The notes below the pieces were generated by a model. That model ran no database searches, had not been told where the DNA came from, and worked only from the letters and a program-made list of their open reading frames with translations. The position numbers were made by a program, and so were the translations under genes. Shown one piece after another: positions 33,501 through 35,432 of a DNA stretch of 35,432 nt; within the stretch, counting starts at the first letter, position 1, and the number at the start of each line of letters is the position of its first letter. Source of the stretch: Veillonella sp. R32 (GTDB lineage Bacteria; Bacillota; Negativicutes; Veillonellales; Veillonellaceae); the NCBI RefSeq assembly GCF_010093125.1, contig NZ_NMZQ01000012.1, positions 1 to 35,432 of the forward strand, written 5' to 3'.

Positions 33501-35432
33501 ACTTTAAAGGAACGGTTAGCTGGTGTAGAACCACCTGATCCTGCTTTAATTGGTAAATATATGCCGAATTATGATTATGATGATCCTATTTTTGCGCAGT
33601 TTGGTATAACACCTATGAGTACGCCACGGCCTGTGGATGGTGATCCTAATCAGGCGGCTTGGGATGCACAGTTTCAAGCCTTATTTGACCAATTGAATCC
33701 TAAGATTAGGGCCTACAATGAGGAAGTGCGGGCCTATAACGAAGCCCATAAAACCCCAGCTATTCATCCGTACACCATCCAACGGCGTCATATATTGCAA
33801 TCGAATGTATTTATGACATCCAATCAAAATGGATTGATTCGCTCAGGGCAGACTATGGCGATTCATGGGGATGTGTTTAATGAAAATAGTAAATTCGTAG
33901 CGGGTAGTGATATGACGATTACAGGGGCCTTAGAGAATCCGACGGTAAAAGCCCAAGAAATGACATATACCTTTGGTACAGATCAATCGAGTTATACCTA
34001 TAAACGAGGGTGGCCACATAAATCCAGACGTCGTGGCTATAACTCTGAAGTAGCCGTTACGCCTACTATACAATTAGGAAACCCAGCAGCGTTAGGGCAA
34101 GCGGGTGAACTATCTCATACGAATACAGTACCGGCCGGTAAAGATATTACGGCTAGTAAACGAGCCGATGTAGCGCAGGTGCTTGATCCGTTTACACCTA
34201 CGAAAGCGCAAGCGGATAATACCTCTGTGACAGCACGAGTGGCACCGATTGAGCCGATTACGTTACCAAGCCTATATTTCGTGCACCCTGAAAGTACTGC
34301 TAAATACTTAGTGGAAACAGATAGTCGCTTTACGAATAAGAAAGAATTTTTGTCGTCAGATTACATGATATACCAACTAGGCTGGAATCCAGATCGAGTT
34401 CAGAAAAAATTAGGCGATGGTTTCTATGAACAATCCCTTATTCGCGATCAAGTGATGGCTCTTACGGGCAAGCGATATATTGATGGCTATTCGAATGACG
34501 AAGAGGGCTATAAAGCCCTTATGGATCAAGGGGTTGCGTTTGCCAAACAATATAACCTCACGATGGGTGTAAGTCTAACCAAAGAACAAATGGCACAGCT
34601 AACTAGTGATATTGTATGGCTTGAATCTAAAGAAGTTACTGTTAATGGTGAAACCTATACAGTGCTCTATCCTCATGTATATATGCATCCAGGACAGACG
34701 ATGACCTTAGAAACTGATGGGTCCCTTATTAGGGGTAAGAACTTAGTGGTGAAGACGACGAAAGCCATTGAAAATGAGGGGACTCTATTGGGGGATACCC
34801 TTGTCTTAACAGGTAGTTCTATTCGTAACTCAGGCCTTATTGCTGGAGGCTCTATCTTAGCAAATAGTACGGGCAATATAGAGTCAACAGGGCAAATTAG
34901 AGGAACAAATCGAGTACAGCTATTGGCTGACGAGGATATAGCCATTCATAATACGATTAATCAATATAAGAACCAAGAGGCGTATAACCAAACAGCAGGT
35001 ATTGCTGTAACGGGTAATGAAGGAGTATTGTTATTAGGTGCTAAGAAAGATTTGACTATCCAAGGTGCTGTGTTACAGAATTTAGGTACGAATGGGAGTA
35101 CTGTCTTACAAGCGGGACAGACTGTATCTCTTATGGCTGATACCGTGTCCTCTAAGAAGGCGACTGTACTTGATGCGAAGAATTACTCCCACAGTTATGA
35201 CCGGTTAGATAATGGCGCTATCATCCAAACCGCAGGAGACCTAGTTGTGGTAGCGGGTGATTCGATTCAAGCTAAAGCGGCCACCGTACAAAGTGAAGCC
35301 GGTGCAGTACAATTAGAGGCCGGTAAGGACATTTCCTTAACCAGTGGTGAAGCCATTCATAACCAAGATTATGGGATTTCGTATAAATCAAGAGGGCTAT
35401 TGTCGTCTAAGAAAACAACCATACAAACCGAA
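30543..35432 (+). CDS. TpsA exoprotein, CdiA/filamentous-haemagglutinin-like, 3' end outside the window
   Basis: The frame is open through the last base (1630 codons, no stop). AGGGG precedes the ATG. A signal peptide (about 1-33, ending MSALGAP) leads to the TPS secretion domain (about 50-290) with NPNGI at 144-148 in the segment VIANPNGITVNGGGFINT. Residues about 300-780 are roughly 20-residue beta-helix repeats of the form TNTGTIYS. A charged alpha-helical insertion spans about 779-857. A Tyr/Pro-rich stretch (about 1000-1100, including YMPNYDYDDP) is followed at 1254-1379 by the signature YLVETDSRFT, SSDYM, LGDGFYEQ, GVAFAKQYNLT, AQLTSDIVWLESKEV, which I know from CdiA-type proteins. The second haemagglutinin-repeat region begins after about 1400, with GLLSSKKTT near 1618. 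A C-terminal toxin is predicted but not visible; a plain adhesin remains possible. Confidence 0.93.
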   Translation, partial: MSKNTEQTALRRKITAWITLGIFLVEPMSALGAPIMPDTKAPAVHQPLVQETANGVPLVNITAPTASGVSRNQYEAFNVPAKGAILNNSYTLSETKLAGFVQGNQNMVKGPATIIVNEVTSAHPTAMNGFLEVAGSKASVVIANPNGITVNGGGFINTNQAMLTTGKPIFDATGNLQRLEVTKGQITVEGTGLDARTTSKLDILTRAATMNAGVWGQDINVITGANQVTYETLGTTPIGTAEQEGVALDVGAIGGMYANRIMLIGTARGMGVNMAGRIESDTTLTLDAAGNLHNTGYMQSKGTEAIAVRNLTNTGILATEEIQQIQAEQVQNSGHMVAKAGQTITGHDLTNSGVISSEGTQQLTLQDVTNTGTIYGNTEQIVEARHVINQGRIYSDGNQHLTATSVANEGTIHSQGHQIIAVTDMVTNTGTVQAKQDQAITSPILTNSGTIYSGQNQELQAETITNTGTVYAKGAQQTTTGTLATHNTWGSQGAMKLVVRDSLTNGGLVAAGLTEEGQLTGQSHLNVSAVAVDNAKSQVLSSGQLVVNTQRLNNTDGYVGSQGDMTLTAKEALTNTQGTLVSDGDIHVTAPNITNERGQVTAKGTATMSGQTVDNQSGRITSIEATTIQAKEALQNTRGTITSQGNLTVTTPSVQLDGILAAGTDAVITTTGDITNRNSVDGYGITSAGRHVTIKTTGTIDNEKNIEAGGTLTIQAKGMVQGAHAESNGRDVDLQVATIDNVGLIQADQQLTIGSQTITNHSMGRIYGEAIHMETSSLDNYTDKALEAKLATELAQLKVRETALNAAFAVDVTGFTTRDEEAAYKAKIAEETAKYETQLAVVKDIATQLATLPAGTIAGRTSVAITGDTLRNSNHSLIYSGGDMTLVGKHSMENAGATIEAIGKMTLTTPSLRNTNTAFSSERKITKEAELGDMIRIDQVGHFEQGQSFPKEEFSGLGSGYGATHSTTVTVKEELDEAKYDTVRKLTLKERLAGVEPPDPALIGKYMPNYDYDDPIFAQFGITPMSTPRPVDGDPNQAAWDAQFQALFDQLNPKIRAYNEEVRAYNEAHKTPAIHPYTIQRRHILQSNVFMTSNQNGLIRSGQTMAIHGDVFNENSKFVAGSDMTITGALENPTVKAQEMTYTFGTDQSSYTYKRGWPHKSRRRGYNSEVAVTPTIQLGNPAALGQAGELSHTNTVPAGKDITASKRADVAQVLDPFTPTKAQADNTSVTARVAPIEPITLPSLYFVHPESTAKYLVETDSRFTNKKEFLSSDYMIYQLGWNPDRVQKKLGDGFYEQSLIRDQVMALTGKRYIDGYSNDEEGYKALMDQGVAFAKQYNLTMGVSLTKEQMAQLTSDIVWLESKEVTVNGETYTVLYPHVYMHPGQTMTLETDGSLIRGKNLVVKTTKAIENEGTLLGDTLVLTGSSIRNSGLIAGGSILANSTGNIESTGQIRGTNRVQLLADEDIAIHNTINQYKNQEAYNQTAGIAVTGNEGVLLLGAKKDLTIQGAVLQNLGTNGSTVLQAGQTVSLMADTVSSKKATVLDAKNYSHSYDRLDNGAIIQTAGDLVVVAGDSIQAKAATVQSEAGAVQLEAGKDISLTSGEAIHNQDYGISYKSRGLLSSKKTTIQTE

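Noticed and set aside
30543-35432. The idea that tpsA is a degraded pseudogene because no closed ORF is visible
   Set aside because: Reading the frame from 30543 shows 1630 uninterrupted codons exactly to the window end; the gene is cut by the window, not broken.

Overview
The window looks like chromosomal DNA from a diderm Firmicute of the class Negativicutes, most likely Veillonella or a close relative. The evidence is an AT-leaning genome with Firmicute-type gene order (rpsB-tsf-pyrH-frr-uppS-cdsA-dxr-rseP-ispG-proS) combined with proteins that need an outer membrane: a trimeric autotransporter adhesin with a C-terminal SLH domain, and a two-partner secretion (TpsB/TpsA) pair. The genus is inferred from these traits and was not tested by a database search.

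Layout, all on the + strand. (1) 156-2873: a promoter and a YadA-like trimeric autotransporter whose C-terminus runs past the membrane anchor into a coiled coil and one SLH domain. A long inverted repeat, probably its terminator, follows. (2) 3099-13152: a long housekeeping block with a strong promoter and a structured rpsB leader. It encodes ribosomal protein S2, EF-Ts, UMP kinase, ribosome recycling factor, a small unknown protein, undecaprenyl-diphosphate synthase, CDP-diglyceride synthase, two MEP-pathway enzymes (Dxr, IspG), the RseP intramembrane protease and prolyl-tRNA synthetase, and ends at a terminator. (3) 13267-22806: a PHP-domain exonuclease-like protein, an unusual P-loop/Asp23 fusion, MiaB, MutS, MutL, an RsmJ-type methyltransferase and MiaA. 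(4) 22918-28481: a PLP-dependent YnbB/aluminium-resistance-family protein, then MnmA, LepA and HemW. (5) 28521-28673: a tRNA-Ala(GGC) gene with its own promoter and terminator. (6) 28715-35432: tpsB followed 12 bases later by a very large tpsA still open at the window edge (1630 codons visible, no stop).

How the genes work together: the central blocks couple translation (S2, EF-Ts, RRF, ProS, LepA), tRNA and rRNA modification (MiaA makes i6A37, MiaB thiomethylates it, MnmA thiolates U34, RsmJ-like acts on 16S rRNA), mismatch repair (MutS/MutL) and envelope lipid precursors (MEP pathway to UppS; CdsA for phospholipids). Several pairs are joined by TAATG stop/start overlaps, which suggests translational coupling. 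The two ends of the window hold surface-adhesion or secretion loci.

The most interesting system is the right-hand TpsB/TpsA pair. TpsA has an N-terminal TPS secretion domain, a beta-helix repeat region, a charged helical insertion, a Tyr/Pro-rich stretch, a segment carrying the conserved signature I associate with CdiA-type contact-dependent inhibition proteins, and the start of the second haemagglutinin-repeat region. The toxin tip and immunity gene that would prove a CDI system would lie beyond position 35432.
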